From contig UBJO01000066.1 of assembly GCA_900465665.1 (NCBI GenBank), forward strand, positions 1 through 64,000: a stretch of 64,000 bases of DNA. Reading direction: 5' to 3'. Shown in pieces: positions 1 through 8,825 of this stretch (its first letter is position 1; each line of letters starts with the position of its first letter). The translations under genes and the position numbers were made by a program. Under the pieces are notes generated by a model. It was given only the letters and a program-made list of their open reading frames with translations. It did no database searches and had not been told where the DNA came from. This DNA comes from Hyphomicrobiales bacterium (GTDB lineage Bacteria; Pseudomonadota; Alphaproteobacteria; Rhizobiales; Rhizobiaceae).

Positions 1-96
1 GCCGACCTGCAGGGCAAGGTGCTTGCCTACCACTCGGGCCCGGAAAAGCCCGTCGTCCGGCACTTCCTGACGATCAACCGCCCAGGCAAGGCCTGA
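1..96 (+). CDS. C-terminal fragment of an unidentified protein
   Basis: An open frame runs from the first base to a TGA at 94-96 and encodes 31 residues ending in TINRPGKA. The 5' part lies outside the window. The fragment is rich in Lys, Pro and His and has no motif that I recognise, so no function is assigned. It is followed within about 20 bases by a hairpin with a T-run, which supports it being the true end of a transcribed gene. Confidence 0.5.
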   Translation, partial: ADLQGKVLAYHSGPEKPVVRHFLTINRPGKA

Positions 97-117
97 CAGT
101 CATATAACGCAAAAGAG

Positions 118-143
118 AAGGGGGCCGTTTCGGTCCCCTTTTT
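118..143. terminator. Rho-independent terminator between convergent genes
   Basis: Arms 118-127 and 131-140 form a 10-pair stem (one G-T wobble) closed by a TTT loop and followed by further T residues. It sits between the end of the partial gene (stop at 96) and the end of the leftward LysR gene (stop at 148). The left flank read on the minus strand is also T-rich, so it may serve both genes. Confidence 0.8.
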
Positions 144-147
144 GCGT

Positions 148-1023
148 CTATTGCATGTGGGCCCGACAGAAGGCCTCGAATTCCCTCGCCGGCGCGGTGC
201 GGTGCCGCTCCTTGTGCCGAAGCAGGGTGAACCGACGGGGCGGCAGGTCGAATTCGAGTATCTGCAATTGCCCGTTTTCGACGAAAGGCGAAACGATGGT
301 CTCCGAGAGCGCAGTTACGCAGCCACCGCTTCTGACGGCGCTGAGCAGCGCCTCGTTGGATGGAAGAACCAGCGAGACATCAAGTTTCTCGGGATTGATC
401 GACAGGTCGAGAAGCGCCTGTTCCAGGACGCCGCGCGTTCCCGATCCACGCTCGCGCATGATCCATTTCAGCCGCGAGAGATCATCCACGTTTCGTGCGG
501 CGCTGAAATCGGAGGCCGCGACCACCACGAGCTTGTCGCTGGCGATGGTTGTTGTCGCCAGAGCGGGTTCGTCCAGGACACCCTCGATGAAGCCGAGTTC
601 GGCGTCGCCGTTGACGACAGCGGCGGCAACCGTCGCGGTGTTGCCGATCGTCAGGTTGATCTCGATCCCCGGATAATCCCGTGCAAAGCCAAGGAGCCGC
701 GAGGGCAGCCAGTAATTCGCGATCGTCTGGCTTGCCTGCACATCGAGGATCCCGGTCTTCAGGTTACCAAGCTCGGCCAGAACGGATTCGGCAGCTTTTG
801 CTCTCGCAAGCGTCTCCTTCGCCTCGCGAAGAAACACGCGCCCCTCGCGCGTCAGCTGTATGCCGCGTCCTACCCGGTCGAATAGCTTGACCTGGTAGAA
901 TGTCTCAAGCGCCTTGATGGAGGCGCTGACGGCGGATGGCGTAAGCCGAAGCGCTTGGGCGGCCTTCGTCAAATGCTGGCGTTCGGCCGTCGCTACAAAG
1001 ATGACAAGCTGTTCGAAGGTCAC
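148..1023 (-). CDS. LysR-family regulator, probable regulator of the adjacent YeiH gene
   Basis: Predicted 291-residue LysR-type transcriptional regulator. The N-terminus (TFEQLVIFVATAERQHLTKA, then SAVSASIKALE) is a typical LysR winged helix-turn-helix, and the rest matches the periplasmic-binding-like effector domain. A longer frame reaches 1107, but homology to LysR proteins begins at a GTG codon at 1023, with GAGA about ten bases upstream; that start gives the usual family length. It is divergent from a YeiH-family gene at 1128, the same arrangement as yeiE/yeiH in enterobacteria, so it probably controls that gene. The effector is unknown; a sulfur or cysteine-related compound is only an inference from the CysB-like look of the effector domain. 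Confidence 0.85.
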   Translation of the reverse strand: MTFEQLVIFVATAERQHLTKAAQALRLTPSAVSASIKALETFYQVKLFDRVGRGIQLTREGRVFLREAKETLARAKAAESVLAELGNLKTGILDVQASQTIANYWLPSRLLGFARDYPGIEINLTIGNTATVAAAVVNGDAELGFIEGVLDEPALATTTIASDKLVVVAASDFSAARNVDDLSRLKWIMRERGSGTRGVLEQALLDLSINPEKLDVSLVLPSNEALLSAVRSGGCVTALSETIVSPFVENGQLQILEFDLPPRRFTLLRHKERHRTAPAREFEAFCRAHMQ

Positions 1024-1127
1024 GGTAAATGTTCTCAAAATCGGAATGAAACATAAATTATTATACGATAGATCGGAACGGTCTGCAGGAATAGCCTCCG
1101 AATGCAATTCATATTGGAGTTACGTCC

Positions 1128-2138
1128 TTGCAGAAGCTCGGATTTTCGAAAATTGTTCCCGGCCTAGCCGTCAGCGCGCTGATTACCGGCCTTGCACAGG
1201 CGCTTGCAGTGGCGCAGGACGCCATTATCGGCCACCAATTGGTGGATGGCCTGGTCTTTGCGATCGTTCTCGGCACGCTATTCCACACTGCCTTCGGACT
1301 TTGGCCGTCCCTAAAGGCCGGGATCGCCTTTTCAGCCAAGTTCCTGCTTGAATTCGCCATCGTCCTGCTCGGTGCGTCCATCAGTGCCGCGTCGGTGACG
1401 CAGACAGGTACCGGCATCGTTGCGATGGTGGCAATCATCGTCTCGCTGTCGCTCATCATCAGCTACAGCATCTGTCGGCTGCTTGGGTTGACGGACCATT
1501 TGGCGACGCTGGTCGCGTGCGGTAACTCGATATGCGGAAACTCGGCCATCGTCGCGGCCGCACCCGTTATCGGTGCCGAATCCGATGATGTCGCTGCCTC
1601 CATCGCCTTCACGGCCGCGCTTGGGATCGTCGTCGTTTTGCTTCTGCCCTGGCTTTTCCCCCTATCGCGCATGTCGCAATGGCAATATGGGGTCTTCGCC
1701 GGCATGACTGTCTATGCCGTCCCCCAGGTGCTCGCCGCAACCGCGCCGATCGGCCTGGCAAGCGTCCACATCGGAACGCTGGTGAAGCTAATGCGCGTAC
1801 TGATGCTTGGTCCGGTGGTTCTTATGTTGCGTTTCAAGGGCAACCATGGCGCGGTCGCCGGGTTGTCGGTGAGCCGTCTCGTTCCCTGGTTCATCGTCGG
1901 CTTCTTCGCGATGATGGCGCTGCGGAGCTTCAATCTCATCCCCGATGTCGCCGTCGATGCCGCCAAGACAAGCTCGACCCTGCTCACCACGATCTCGATG
2001 GCCGCACTCGGCCTATCGGTCAACATGCGCACGGTGTTCGCCTCGGGTGGTCGGGTTCTGCTGGCGGGCGTGTTGTCCCTCGTCGCCTTGGGCGCGATGA
2101 GTTTCGGTGGCTTGCTCTTGCTGAGTGCTGGCAGTTGA
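1128..2138 (+). CDS. YeiH/UPF0324 family putative membrane transporter
   Basis: 336-residue polytopic membrane protein of the YeiH family (UPF0324, often annotated as putative sulfate exporter). About ten hydrophobic helices are visible, with the family-typical conserved stretch ACGNSICGNSAIVAAAPVIG near residues 127-146 and a Gly/Ser-rich C-terminus. Translation starts at TTG 1128 with a GGAG ribosome-binding site at 1116-1119. It lies divergent from the LysR gene and convergent with an Lrp gene. The substrate is not experimentally fixed for this family, so transport direction and cargo remain inferred. Confidence 0.88.
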   Translation: MQKLGFSKIVPGLAVSALITGLAQALAVAQDAIIGHQLVDGLVFAIVLGTLFHTAFGLWPSLKAGIAFSAKFLLEFAIVLLGASISAASVTQTGTGIVAMVAIIVSLSLIISYSICRLLGLTDHLATLVACGNSICGNSAIVAAAPVIGAESDDVAASIAFTAALGIVVVLLLPWLFPLSRMSQWQYGVFAGMTVYAVPQVLAATAPIGLASVHIGTLVKLMRVLMLGPVVLMLRFKGNHGAVAGLSVSRLVPWFIVGFFAMMALRSFNLIPDVAVDAAKTSSTLLTTISMAALGLSVNMRTVFASGGRVLLAGVLSLVALGAMSFGGLLLLSAGS

Positions 2139-2160
2139 ACGGCGCCGAAGGTCGCTTGGC

Positions 2161-2643
2161 CTAGCGCAGACGGGTCAGATCCACCGGACGATTGTTGATG
2201 ATCGCCTCCATCGAGAAAAACCCCGTCACCGTGGCGAGATCGAAATTCGTGATGAGCTTCTGGTAGAAGGCATCGTAACCGGACATGCCTTTGGTCACGA
2301 CTTTGATGAGATAATCCCAGTCGCCGCCGATGCGATAGAAGTCGATTACCTCGGGCAACCGCTCGACATGCGCCCGAAAACCTTCGCTCCACTCCTTCGA
2401 ATGATGGCGCGTGCGGATCATGACGAAGACCGTCAGATCGAAACCAAGGGCCTTAAGGTCGATGTCGCTGTGCGATCCCCGGATCAGGCCGAGGGAATGA
2501 AGCCTTTGCAGCCGGCGCCAGCAGGCGTTCTGCGACAGGCCGATCTTTTCGGCCAGATCGCGCTGCGACAGGGTCGCATCATTCTGCATGGCGCTGAGGA
2601 TCTTCATGTCAAACGCATCGATTTTCGCGGTAGAATCGTTCAT
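2161..2643 (-). CDS. Lrp/AsnC-family transcriptional regulator
   Basis: 160-residue Lrp/AsnC regulator. The N-terminal helix-turn-helix is clear (IDAFDMKILSAMQNDATLSQ followed by DLAEKIGLSQNACWRRLQRL), and the C-terminal half is an AsnC-type ligand-binding RAM domain with YRIGGDWDYLIKV. A longer frame reaches back to 2760, but the ATG at 2643 (MNDSTAKIDAFD) gives the normal Lrp length and removes a 39-residue non-homologous extension. Members usually sense amino acids and regulate a neighbouring gene; no amino acid gene is next to it here, so its target is unknown. It is convergent with the YeiH gene. Confidence 0.88.
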   Translation of the reverse strand: MNDSTAKIDAFDMKILSAMQNDATLSQRDLAEKIGLSQNACWRRLQRLHSLGLIRGSHSDIDLKALGFDLTVFVMIRTRHHSKEWSEGFRAHVERLPEVIDFYRIGGDWDYLIKVVTKGMSGYDAFYQKLITNFDLATVTGFFSMEAIINNRPVDLTRLR

Positions 2644-2761
2644 TTGACACGGTCCGGCAATCAGTGTTGGTATGGTTTCCGCGAAATAGTGTGAGGCGAC
2701 GCGATTTGTGTCAATGCTTACGCCGCGCTCGATCGAGATGGGCACGCGCTGCCTTGCCACT

Positions 2762-2783
2762 TACCCACATGATGATGTGGGTA
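2762..2783. repeat. Perfect 9-bp inverted repeat upstream of the Lrp gene
   Basis: TACCCACAT at 2762-2770 is repeated in inverse orientation at 2775-2783 with a GATG spacer. The site lies 120 bases upstream of the Lrp start (2643) and 190 bases upstream of the divergent dehydrogenase gene (2974). No T-run follows, so a protein-binding site is more likely than a terminator. Which regulator binds is unknown. Confidence 0.6.
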
Positions 2784-2865
2784 TAGGCCATCCTATCGCC
2801 CCGCCTTGCGGTTGACGGCGGGCGTATCGATGATGAAAATCAAAATGCCGGTCAAACAAGCGTCA

Positions 2866-2880
2866 TGAAAATTAATTTCA
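2866..2880. promoter_or_regulatory. Candidate operator TGAAA-N5-TTTCA upstream of the sugar transporter operon
   Basis: TGAAAATTAATTTCA is a near-perfect palindrome about 95 bases upstream of the dehydrogenase start at 2974. A closely similar palindrome (TGAAA-N4-TTTCA) lies at 11922-11935 in the divergent promoter region that precedes ridA and the RpiR regulator gene. The shared half-sites suggest one regulator, possibly the RpiR protein at 12435, but this is inference. Confidence 0.4.
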
Positions 2881-2973
2881 CAGTTCCAACTTTTTCCGTG
2901 TTTCGTGTTGACGAGATCGAATTTTTGTCTCAACTTGACGAAAATAAATTACGTAAATGGGAACGAGAGCAGC

Positions 2974-4131
2974 ATGAAAGTGGGAATTATCGGGCTAGGT
3001 TTCCGGCTCGGCTATCTGGGCTACGTCTTCAAGTCGATTGATGAAAGCTTCGAGATCGTCGGCTATGTCGATCCCGAGCCCGCCGGCCTGCCGGGTCTCG
3101 TCGAAAAGGGCGTTTCCGTTGGCAAATCCTATGCCACGCCGCAGGAGCTGATCGCCAACGAAAAGCTCGATCTGTTGATGATCGGCTCGCCCAATCTCTT
3201 CCATCTGGAGCATATCCGCATCGGTCTCGAAGCCGGTCTGAAGGTGTTCTGCGAAAAGCCGATCGTCACCACGATCGCCGAAAGCATCGAGCTGGCGCGT
3301 CTGATGGCCAAGTTCGGTCATGAGCGGCTGATGGTTGGCCTGGTGCTGCGCTATTCGCCGCTTTATCGCGACCTGCAGGCGGTTCAGGCTGCTGGCAATC
3401 TCGGCCAGATCGTCTCGATCGAGGCGTCCGAGCATATCGAGCCCTATCACGGCGCATTCTTCATGCGCGACTGGCGCCGCTACGAGCGCTATTCCGGCAG
3501 CTTCATGCTGGAAAAATGCTGCCACGATCTCGACCTCTATAATGGCATCGCCGGCGCGCGGCCCGAGCGGGTCGCAAGCTTCGGCGGCCGCAAGAGCTTT
3601 ACGCCGGCAAACGATCCGGCGCGCGAAGGCATCAACGACCTCGAGCTGTTCCATCGCAAGCCGAGCGGTTGGAAGGGCTCCGACAAGGTGTTCGACAGCG
3701 ATGCCGACATCATCGACTACCAGGTTGCGATCGTCGAATACGCCAATGGCGTCGGCATGAACTTCCACACCAACCTCAACGTTCCCGACCAGTTCCGTCG
3801 CTTTGCGATCATGGGCTCGCGCGGGATGGCCGAGGGCGATTTCGTGCGCGGCTATCTCGATGTGCATGAGCAGCTGACCGGCAAGAAGGTCGTCGAGAAC
3901 AAGTATGCGGCCACGGAACTCTCGCAGCACTATGGTGCCGACGAGCAGATGGCGGTCGACATCCTCGACAGCGTTCGCACCGGCACGGTGCTGCCCGTCT
4001 CGACCCTGAATGCCCTTGAAGCCGGCATTCTGGCACTCTCCATGGACGAGGCCCGCATCAAGAAGACGGTTGTCGACCTGCGTCCCGTATGGGACAAGTT
4101 CGACGAGGCGCTCCACGCCAGAGCGGCTTGA
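2974..4131 (+). CDS. Gfo/Idh/MocA-family NAD(P)-dependent oxidoreductase
   Basis: 385-residue oxidoreductase. The N-terminus (KVGIIGLGFRLGYLGYVF) is the Rossmann nucleotide-binding motif, CEKPIVTTIAES carries the family EKP motif, and the middle region with MRDWRRY and EKCCHDLDLY holds the substrate-domain His/Asp. The frame is open from 2905, but ATG 2974 sits directly at the Rossmann motif and is preceded by a GAGAGC ribosome-binding site. It is the first gene of an operon with the sugar ABC transporter genes that follow (13-base gap), which suggests that it oxidises or epimerises the imported sugar or a derivative. The exact substrate cannot be read from the sequence. Confidence 0.9.
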   Translation: MKVGIIGLGFRLGYLGYVFKSIDESFEIVGYVDPEPAGLPGLVEKGVSVGKSYATPQELIANEKLDLLMIGSPNLFHLEHIRIGLEAGLKVFCEKPIVTTIAESIELARLMAKFGHERLMVGLVLRYSPLYRDLQAVQAAGNLGQIVSIEASEHIEPYHGAFFMRDWRRYERYSGSFMLEKCCHDLDLYNGIAGARPERVASFGGRKSFTPANDPAREGINDLELFHRKPSGWKGSDKVFDSDADIIDYQVAIVEYANGVGMNFHTNLNVPDQFRRFAIMGSRGMAEGDFVRGYLDVHEQLTGKKVVENKYAATELSQHYGADEQMAVDILDSVRTGTVLPVSTLNALEAGILALSMDEARIKKTVVDLRPVWDKFDEALHARAA

Positions 4132-4144
4132 TGAGGGCGGCAGG

Positions 4145-5029
4145 ATGAACGTTCAAAGAAGCAACCTCATCTTCGCCTGGATCCTTCTCCTTCCGGCAGT
4201 CCTCTATGTCGCGGTAATCGTCGCTTACCCGCTCATCGATACGTTCATTCTGTCCTTCACCGACGCGTCGCTCAGAAAAGTGACCAATTGGGTGGGCTGG
4301 GCGAACTATGAGAAGATCTTCAACGCGACCTTCGCGGACGTAATCGTCCGCACCTTCATCTGGACCTTCTTCTCGGTCTCGCTGAAGATGATCATCGGCA
4401 CCTTCGGCGCTTCGCTGCTGAACAGCGCGGTGCCGGGTCGCTCGCTGTTTCGTCTGCTGACCATGCCGCCATGGGTGGTGCCGATGGCGATCGGCATCTT
4501 CATGTGGGGCTGGATGTATAACGGCCAGTTCGGGATGATCTCGGGCATGCTGCAGCGCATCGGCTTCGTGGACGGCCCGGTGGCCTTCCTCGCCTATGGC
4601 AACACGGCTTTCTGGGCGACGATCATCACCGACGTGTGGATCGGCGTGCCGATGGTCACCATCTATTTCCTGGCGGCCATCCAGTCGATCCCGAAGGATC
4701 TCTACGAGGCGGCCTGGACGGATGGCGCGGGGCGTTTTTATCGCTTCCGCCGCATCACCTTGCCGCTGATGGTGCCATCGATCATCACAATGTCGATGCT
4801 ATCGCTCATTGCCACGTTCAACTCCTTCGATATCATCTGGATCCTGACGCAGGGCGGCCCCAGCGGACAGACCACGACGATGATCATCGATACCTACCAG
4901 ACGGCCATCGGCTCGAAGAAATATGGTGAGGGTGCGGCCCGCGCGGTGCTGATCTGCATCTTCCTCTCGGCATTCTGCTTTGCCTATTTCCGTGTCACCC
5001 GTCGGCTCAACCCGGAGAAGCGCGCATGA
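4145..5029 (+). CDS. Carbohydrate ABC transporter permease (MalF type)
   Basis: 294-residue inner-membrane permease of the CUT1 sugar-transport family. It has six predicted membrane helices and the cytoplasmic EAA loop (LYEAAWTDGAGRFYRFRRITLPLM) that docks onto the ATPase. The start ATG at 4145 (MNVQRSNLIFAW) has GGCAGG just upstream; the longer open frame from 4010 overlaps the dehydrogenase and is not used. The stop overlaps the next permease start by four bases (ATGA), a sign of translational coupling. Confidence 0.92.
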   Translation: MNVQRSNLIFAWILLLPAVLYVAVIVAYPLIDTFILSFTDASLRKVTNWVGWANYEKIFNATFADVIVRTFIWTFFSVSLKMIIGTFGASLLNSAVPGRSLFRLLTMPPWVVPMAIGIFMWGWMYNGQFGMISGMLQRIGFVDGPVAFLAYGNTAFWATIITDVWIGVPMVTIYFLAAIQSIPKDLYEAAWTDGAGRFYRFRRITLPLMVPSIITMSMLSLIATFNSFDIIWILTQGGPSGQTTTMIIDTYQTAIGSKKYGEGAARAVLICIFLSAFCFAYFRVTRRLNPEKRA

Positions 5030-5883
5030 AGAACGCGGCCATGATCGATCGCTACAGCTGGTGGGAAATCCTGCTGATCTACCTTGGTGTCTTGGTGTTC
5101 CTCACCTTCGTGCTGGCGCCGTTCGTTGAAGGCTTCCTGGTGTCGCTGAAGCCGCTCAGCCAGCTATTCTCGTCGCCATACCGCTTCTGGCCGGAGAACG
5201 GCTCGTTCGAGGCCTATCGCACCATGTGGATCAGCGTTCCGGGCTTTGGGCGCTATATTTTCAACTCCTTCTTCATATCGATCATCGTCACGGTGATCGT
5301 GCTGGCGCTCGTCATCCCGGCCTCCTACGCCTTCGCGAAGTTCGAGTTTCGCGGCATGGGCCTGCTGCTCGGCGCGTTCCTGACGGTCAACATGTTCTCG
5401 GGCGCCGTGCTGCTCATTCCGCTGTTCCGGCTGATGCGCACGCTCGGCGTGCTCAACACCTATTTCGCGATGATCGTGCCTGGCGTGGCATTCCTCATTC
5501 CTTCGGCGATCTGGCTGCTGCGGACCTACATGATCCGCATTCCGCAGGAGCTGAACGAGGCCGCCTACATGGATGGCGCCAGTCACTTCTATACGTTGCG
5601 CCGCGTGATCCTGCCGATTGCCATGCCGGGGATCATCGTCGTCGCCATCACCACTTTCATCGGCGCCTACGCGCAGCAATTCATCTTCGCGCTGACCTTC
5701 AACTCGAAGACCGAATACATGCCGTTGCCGGTGGGGCTCTTTGCTTACTTCGGTAAGCAGGAGGTTATCTGGAACGAGTTGATGGCAGCCTCCTTCGTCG
5801 GCATTCTGCCCGCGATGGTCATCATCTTCTTCTTGCAACGATATCTCGTCGGCGGTCTGACTGCCGGTGCGGTAAAACAATAA
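5026..5883 (+). CDS. Carbohydrate ABC transporter permease (MalG type)
   Basis: 285-residue second permease of the same CUT1 importer. The EAA loop is ELNEAAYMDGASHFYTLRRV and the C-terminus ends in GGLTAGAVKQ, a common MalG-type tail. Six membrane helices are predicted. It forms the heterodimeric membrane channel with the 4145-5029 product, with which it overlaps by ATGA, and precedes the binding-protein gene by 32 bases. Confidence 0.92.
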   Translation: MKNAAMIDRYSWWEILLIYLGVLVFLTFVLAPFVEGFLVSLKPLSQLFSSPYRFWPENGSFEAYRTMWISVPGFGRYIFNSFFISIIVTVIVLALVIPASYAFAKFEFRGMGLLLGAFLTVNMFSGAVLLIPLFRLMRTLGVLNTYFAMIVPGVAFLIPSAIWLLRTYMIRIPQELNEAAYMDGASHFYTLRRVILPIAMPGIIVVAITTFIGAYAQQFIFALTFNSKTEYMPLPVGLFAYFGKQEVIWNELMAASFVGILPAMVIIFFLQRYLVGGLTAGAVKQ

Positions 5884-5915
5884 CAAGTGAACAGCTAACT
5901 AACGGGAGTATTGAC

Positions 5916-7148
5916 GTGAGCATCGCTTTCAAAACTAGCCTTATGGCACTGGCCTTGCTCGGCTCGACGGCGCTTGGCGCCATGACGGCCGAAGCTGCCG
6001 ACAAGGAAATCAGCTGGATCTATTGCGGCGACAAGATCGACCCGATCCACGAGAAGTACATCAAGGAATGGGAAGGCAAGAATCCGGGCTGGAAGGTTGC
6101 GCCTGAAGTCGTTGGCTGGGCACAGTGCCAGGACAAGGCAACCACGCTTGCCGCCGCCGGCACGCCAGTCGCGATGGCTTACGTCGGCTCGCGCACGCTC
6201 AAGGAATTCGCCCAGAACGACCTCATCGTTCCGGTTCCGATGACTGACGACGAGAAGAAGGGCTATTACCCGCACATCGTCGACACGGTCACCTTCGAGG
6301 GCAACCAGTGGGGCGTTCCGATCGCATTCTCCACCAAGGCGCTCTACTGGAACAAGGATCTGTTCAAGCAGGCCGGCCTCGACCCCGAGAAGCCACCGAC
6401 AACCTGGGCTGAAGAAATCGCAGCCGCCAAGACCATCAAGGAAAAGACGGGCATCCCGGGCTACGGCCTGTCCGCCAAGACCTTCGACAACACCATGCAC
6501 CAGTTCATGCATTGGGTTTACACCAACAACGCGACCGTCATCGACGCCGATGGCAAGGTCACGCTGGATAGCCCCGGTGTTCTCGCCGCTCTCCAGGCCT
6601 ACAAGGACATCACGCCTTACTCCGAAGAAGGCCCGACCGCTTACGAGCAGAACGAAGTTCGTGCGATCTTCCTCGACGGCAAGGTCGGCATGATCCAGGC
6701 CGGTTCCGGCGCTGCCGCCCGCCTCAAGGACACCAAGATCAACTGGGGCGTGACGACGCTGCCGCTCGGACCGGATGCCAAGGGCCCGGGCACGCTGCTC
6801 ATCACCGACAGCCTTGCGATCTTCAAGGGTTCTGGTGTCGAGGACAAGGCGATCGAATTCGCCAAGTACATCACCTCGTCGGATATCCAGCCTGAATACG
6901 AACTGCAGGGCGGCGCTGGCCTGACACCAATGCGTCCTTCCGCGAAGGTCGACGAATTCGTCAAAGCCGATCCGTCGTGGAAGCCGTTCATCGACGGCAT
7001 CACCTACGGTGGTCCCGAGCCGCTCTTCACCGATTACAAGGGTTTCCAGAACTCTATGATCGAAATGGTCCAGTCCGTCGTGACAGGCAAGGCCGAACCG
7101 GCTGACGCCATCAAGAAGGCCGCTGGCGAGATCGAAGCGTTCAAGTAA
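5916..7148 (+). CDS. Extracellular sugar-binding protein of the ABC transporter
   Basis: 410-residue periplasmic solute-binding protein (SBP family 1). The first 27 residues form a Sec signal peptide with likely cleavage after TAEAA. The mature protein shows the usual Trp-rich sugar-binding layout. Translation starts at GTG 5916, with GGGAG at 5904-5908. It captures the sugar for the permeases encoded just upstream. A strong hairpin follows the stop codon and separates it from the ATPase gene. The ligand is not evident; neighbouring GH20 and RpiR genes make an amino sugar or chito-oligosaccharide plausible. Confidence 0.92.
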   Translation: MSIAFKTSLMALALLGSTALGAMTAEAADKEISWIYCGDKIDPIHEKYIKEWEGKNPGWKVAPEVVGWAQCQDKATTLAAAGTPVAMAYVGSRTLKEFAQNDLIVPVPMTDDEKKGYYPHIVDTVTFEGNQWGVPIAFSTKALYWNKDLFKQAGLDPEKPPTTWAEEIAAAKTIKEKTGIPGYGLSAKTFDNTMHQFMHWVYTNNATVIDADGKVTLDSPGVLAALQAYKDITPYSEEGPTAYEQNEVRAIFLDGKVGMIQAGSGAAARLKDTKINWGVTTLPLGPDAKGPGTLLITDSLAIFKGSGVEDKAIEFAKYITSSDIQPEYELQGGAGLTPMRPSAKVDEFVKADPSWKPFIDGITYGGPEPLFTDYKGFQNSMIEMVQSVVTGKAEPADAIKKAAGEIEAFK

Positions 7149-7158
7149 GCCTTTGTTG

Positions 7159-7189
7159 GGGATCGCGGGCGCGCAACACCCGCGATCCC
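7159..7189 (+). terminator. Perfect 11-bp hairpin after the binding-protein gene
   Basis: GGGATCGCGGG at 7159-7169 pairs perfectly with 7179-7189 around a 9-base loop. There is no T-run, and the ATPase gene follows in the same direction, so this probably stabilises the upstream binding-protein mRNA or attenuates read-through rather than acting as a full terminator. Confidence 0.65.
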
Positions 7190-7238
7190 TTCGCTATCGA
7201 GAGTAAGCGCCGCGCGTGGCGGTGACCGGAGACAGGTT

Positions 7239-8375
7239 TTGGGACAGTTATTTCTCAACAAGGTTCAGAAATTTTACGGCGACTTCGAGGTTCTGAAGGG
7301 CGTTCAGCTCGAGGTGAACAATGGCGAGTTCGTCGTGTTCGTCGGCCCCTCCGGCTGCGGCAAATCCACATTGCTTCGCATGATCGCCGGCCTGGACGCG
7401 ACGTCCGCGGGTGACATCGTGATCGACGGCGTCCGCGTCAACGATCTGCCGCCGGTCAAGCGCGGCATCGCCATGGTATTCCAGTCTTACGCGCTCTATC
7501 CGCATATGAGCGTTTTCGAAAACATCGCCTTTCCGCTGCGCGTCGAAAAGATGGAAGAGCAGAAGCTCAAGGCCAGGGTCGAAAACGCGGCCCGCATCCT
7601 GCATCTCGACCAGCGCCTGCAGCAGAAGCCGGGCATGCTGTCCGGTGGTCAGCGTCAGCGCGTGGCGATCGGCCGCGCGATCGTGCGCGAACCGAAGATC
7701 TTCCTGTTCGACGAGCCGCTATCCAACCTCGACGCTGCTCTGCGCTCCGACATGCGCATCGAGCTCGCGAAACTGCACCGCCAGCTCAAGGCGACCATGA
7801 TCTACGTCACCCATGACCAGGTCGAGGCGATGACGATGGCGGATCGTATCGTCGTGCTCAACGCCGGCGAGATCGCCCAGACGGGCGCGCCGCTCGAGCT
7901 CTACCACAAACCCGCCAACATCTTCGTCGCCGGGTTCATCGGCAATCCGAAGATGAACTTCCTGCCGGTCACCTGCACCGCCGTCGGCGACAAGAGCGTG
8001 ACCGTCGAATACAAGGGCCAGTCGCTGACCGTGCCGGTTACGCCGCGCGCGGGTGTCGTCGGCAAGACGCTGACGCTTGGCGTCCGTCCTGAACATATCC
8101 AGCTCGCGTCCGGCGACATCTCGCTCACCATCACGCCAAGCGTCATCGAGCGTCTCGGCGCGCAAACCGTGGCCTACGCCGCGCTGAACGGCGAGGGCGA
8201 AAACTTCTGCGCCACGCTATCAGGCAGTGTCGGCGTGCGACCGGAGCAGCCGATGCTCGTCGGCATCAACGCGGTGGATTGCCACCTCTTCGACGAAGCC
8301 GGCATCGCGTTCGAACGCCATGTTGCGTTGACCGATATCGATCACAACCTGCTGAACCCGACCGCGCTCGCCTGA
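7239..8375 (+). CDS. Sugar ABC transporter ATP-binding protein (MalK/UgpC type)
   Basis: 378-residue ATPase that powers the sugar importer. Visible motifs are Walker A GPSGCGKST (about residues 37-45), the Q-loop in MVFQSYALYPHM, signature LSGGQRQRVAIGRA, Walker B IFLFDEPLSNLD and the switch His in VTHD. The last ~130 residues are the TOBE regulatory domains typical of MalK/UgpC. The start is TTG 7239 with GGAGACAGG upstream. It completes the transporter encoded from 4145. It may also serve the second sugar transporter at 36258-39416, which has no ATPase gene nearby. Confidence 0.93.
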   Translation: MGQLFLNKVQKFYGDFEVLKGVQLEVNNGEFVVFVGPSGCGKSTLLRMIAGLDATSAGDIVIDGVRVNDLPPVKRGIAMVFQSYALYPHMSVFENIAFPLRVEKMEEQKLKARVENAARILHLDQRLQQKPGMLSGGQRQRVAIGRAIVREPKIFLFDEPLSNLDAALRSDMRIELAKLHRQLKATMIYVTHDQVEAMTMADRIVVLNAGEIAQTGAPLELYHKPANIFVAGFIGNPKMNFLPVTCTAVGDKSVTVEYKGQSLTVPVTPRAGVVGKTLTLGVRPEHIQLASGDISLTITPSVIERLGAQTVAYAALNGEGENFCATLSGSVGVRPEQPMLVGINAVDCHLFDEAGIAFERHVALTDIDHNLLNPTALA

Positions 8376-8396
8376 TCGCGAGCGCCGGTCGCGCCA

Positions 8397-8699
8397 TCAG
8401 CGATCGAGGAAGTGATAGAACAAGGTATTGGCCGGGTAAGAATAAGAGCCCCGGTCGACGATACCGTGGCGGTACATGCAATTGCGCAGTGCCGTCACGT
8501 GCCACAGGCTGTTGACATCGGTCGAGCCGCGGCGAAACGCTTCCTGCTCGCAATAGGGATAGGTGTGGTCGAAGCGGGCCAGAATGGTCGGGTCGGAATC
8601 GACGCGGACACCGGAATAGGTTTGCCATTGCGAAGGCGCTTGCGCGGCTGAAATGCACGCCAGGCTCCCTGCAATTCCCAATGCAATCAACACTCTCAT
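8397..8699 (-). CDS. Small secreted protein, unknown function
   Basis: 100-residue protein beginning MRVLIALGIAGSLACISAAQA, a clear signal peptide. The mature part is about 80 residues with two Cys (YCEQEAFRRG and LRNCMYRHG) that could form a disulfide, and several aromatic residues. A longer frame to 8762 exists, but the ATG at 8699 starts directly at the signal peptide. It lies downstream of the leftward D-threonine-aldolase-like gene with a 126-base gap, so it may have its own promoter. I do not recognise the family. Confidence 0.7.
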   Translation of the reverse strand: MRVLIALGIAGSLACISAAQAPSQWQTYSGVRVDSDPTILARFDHTYPYCEQEAFRRGSTDVNSLWHVTALRNCMYRHGIVDRGSYSYPANTLFYHFLDR

Positions 8700-8825
8700 G
8701 AATGATCTCCCATGACGTCGCCGGAATATTGGCGCATCAATAAGATGCGCCGGATATGGCAAACTTCAAGGAGGACTATCCAATGGCGTTAGCAGCCGGT
8801 GAACGCCGCCAGCCCGGCGCTTCGG

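Noticed and set aside
2995-4116. Long antisense frame opposite the Gfo/Idh gene (373 residues)
   Set aside because: High GC third-position bias makes open frames on the opposite strand common here; the translation lacks any domain, and the plus-strand gene is clearly real.
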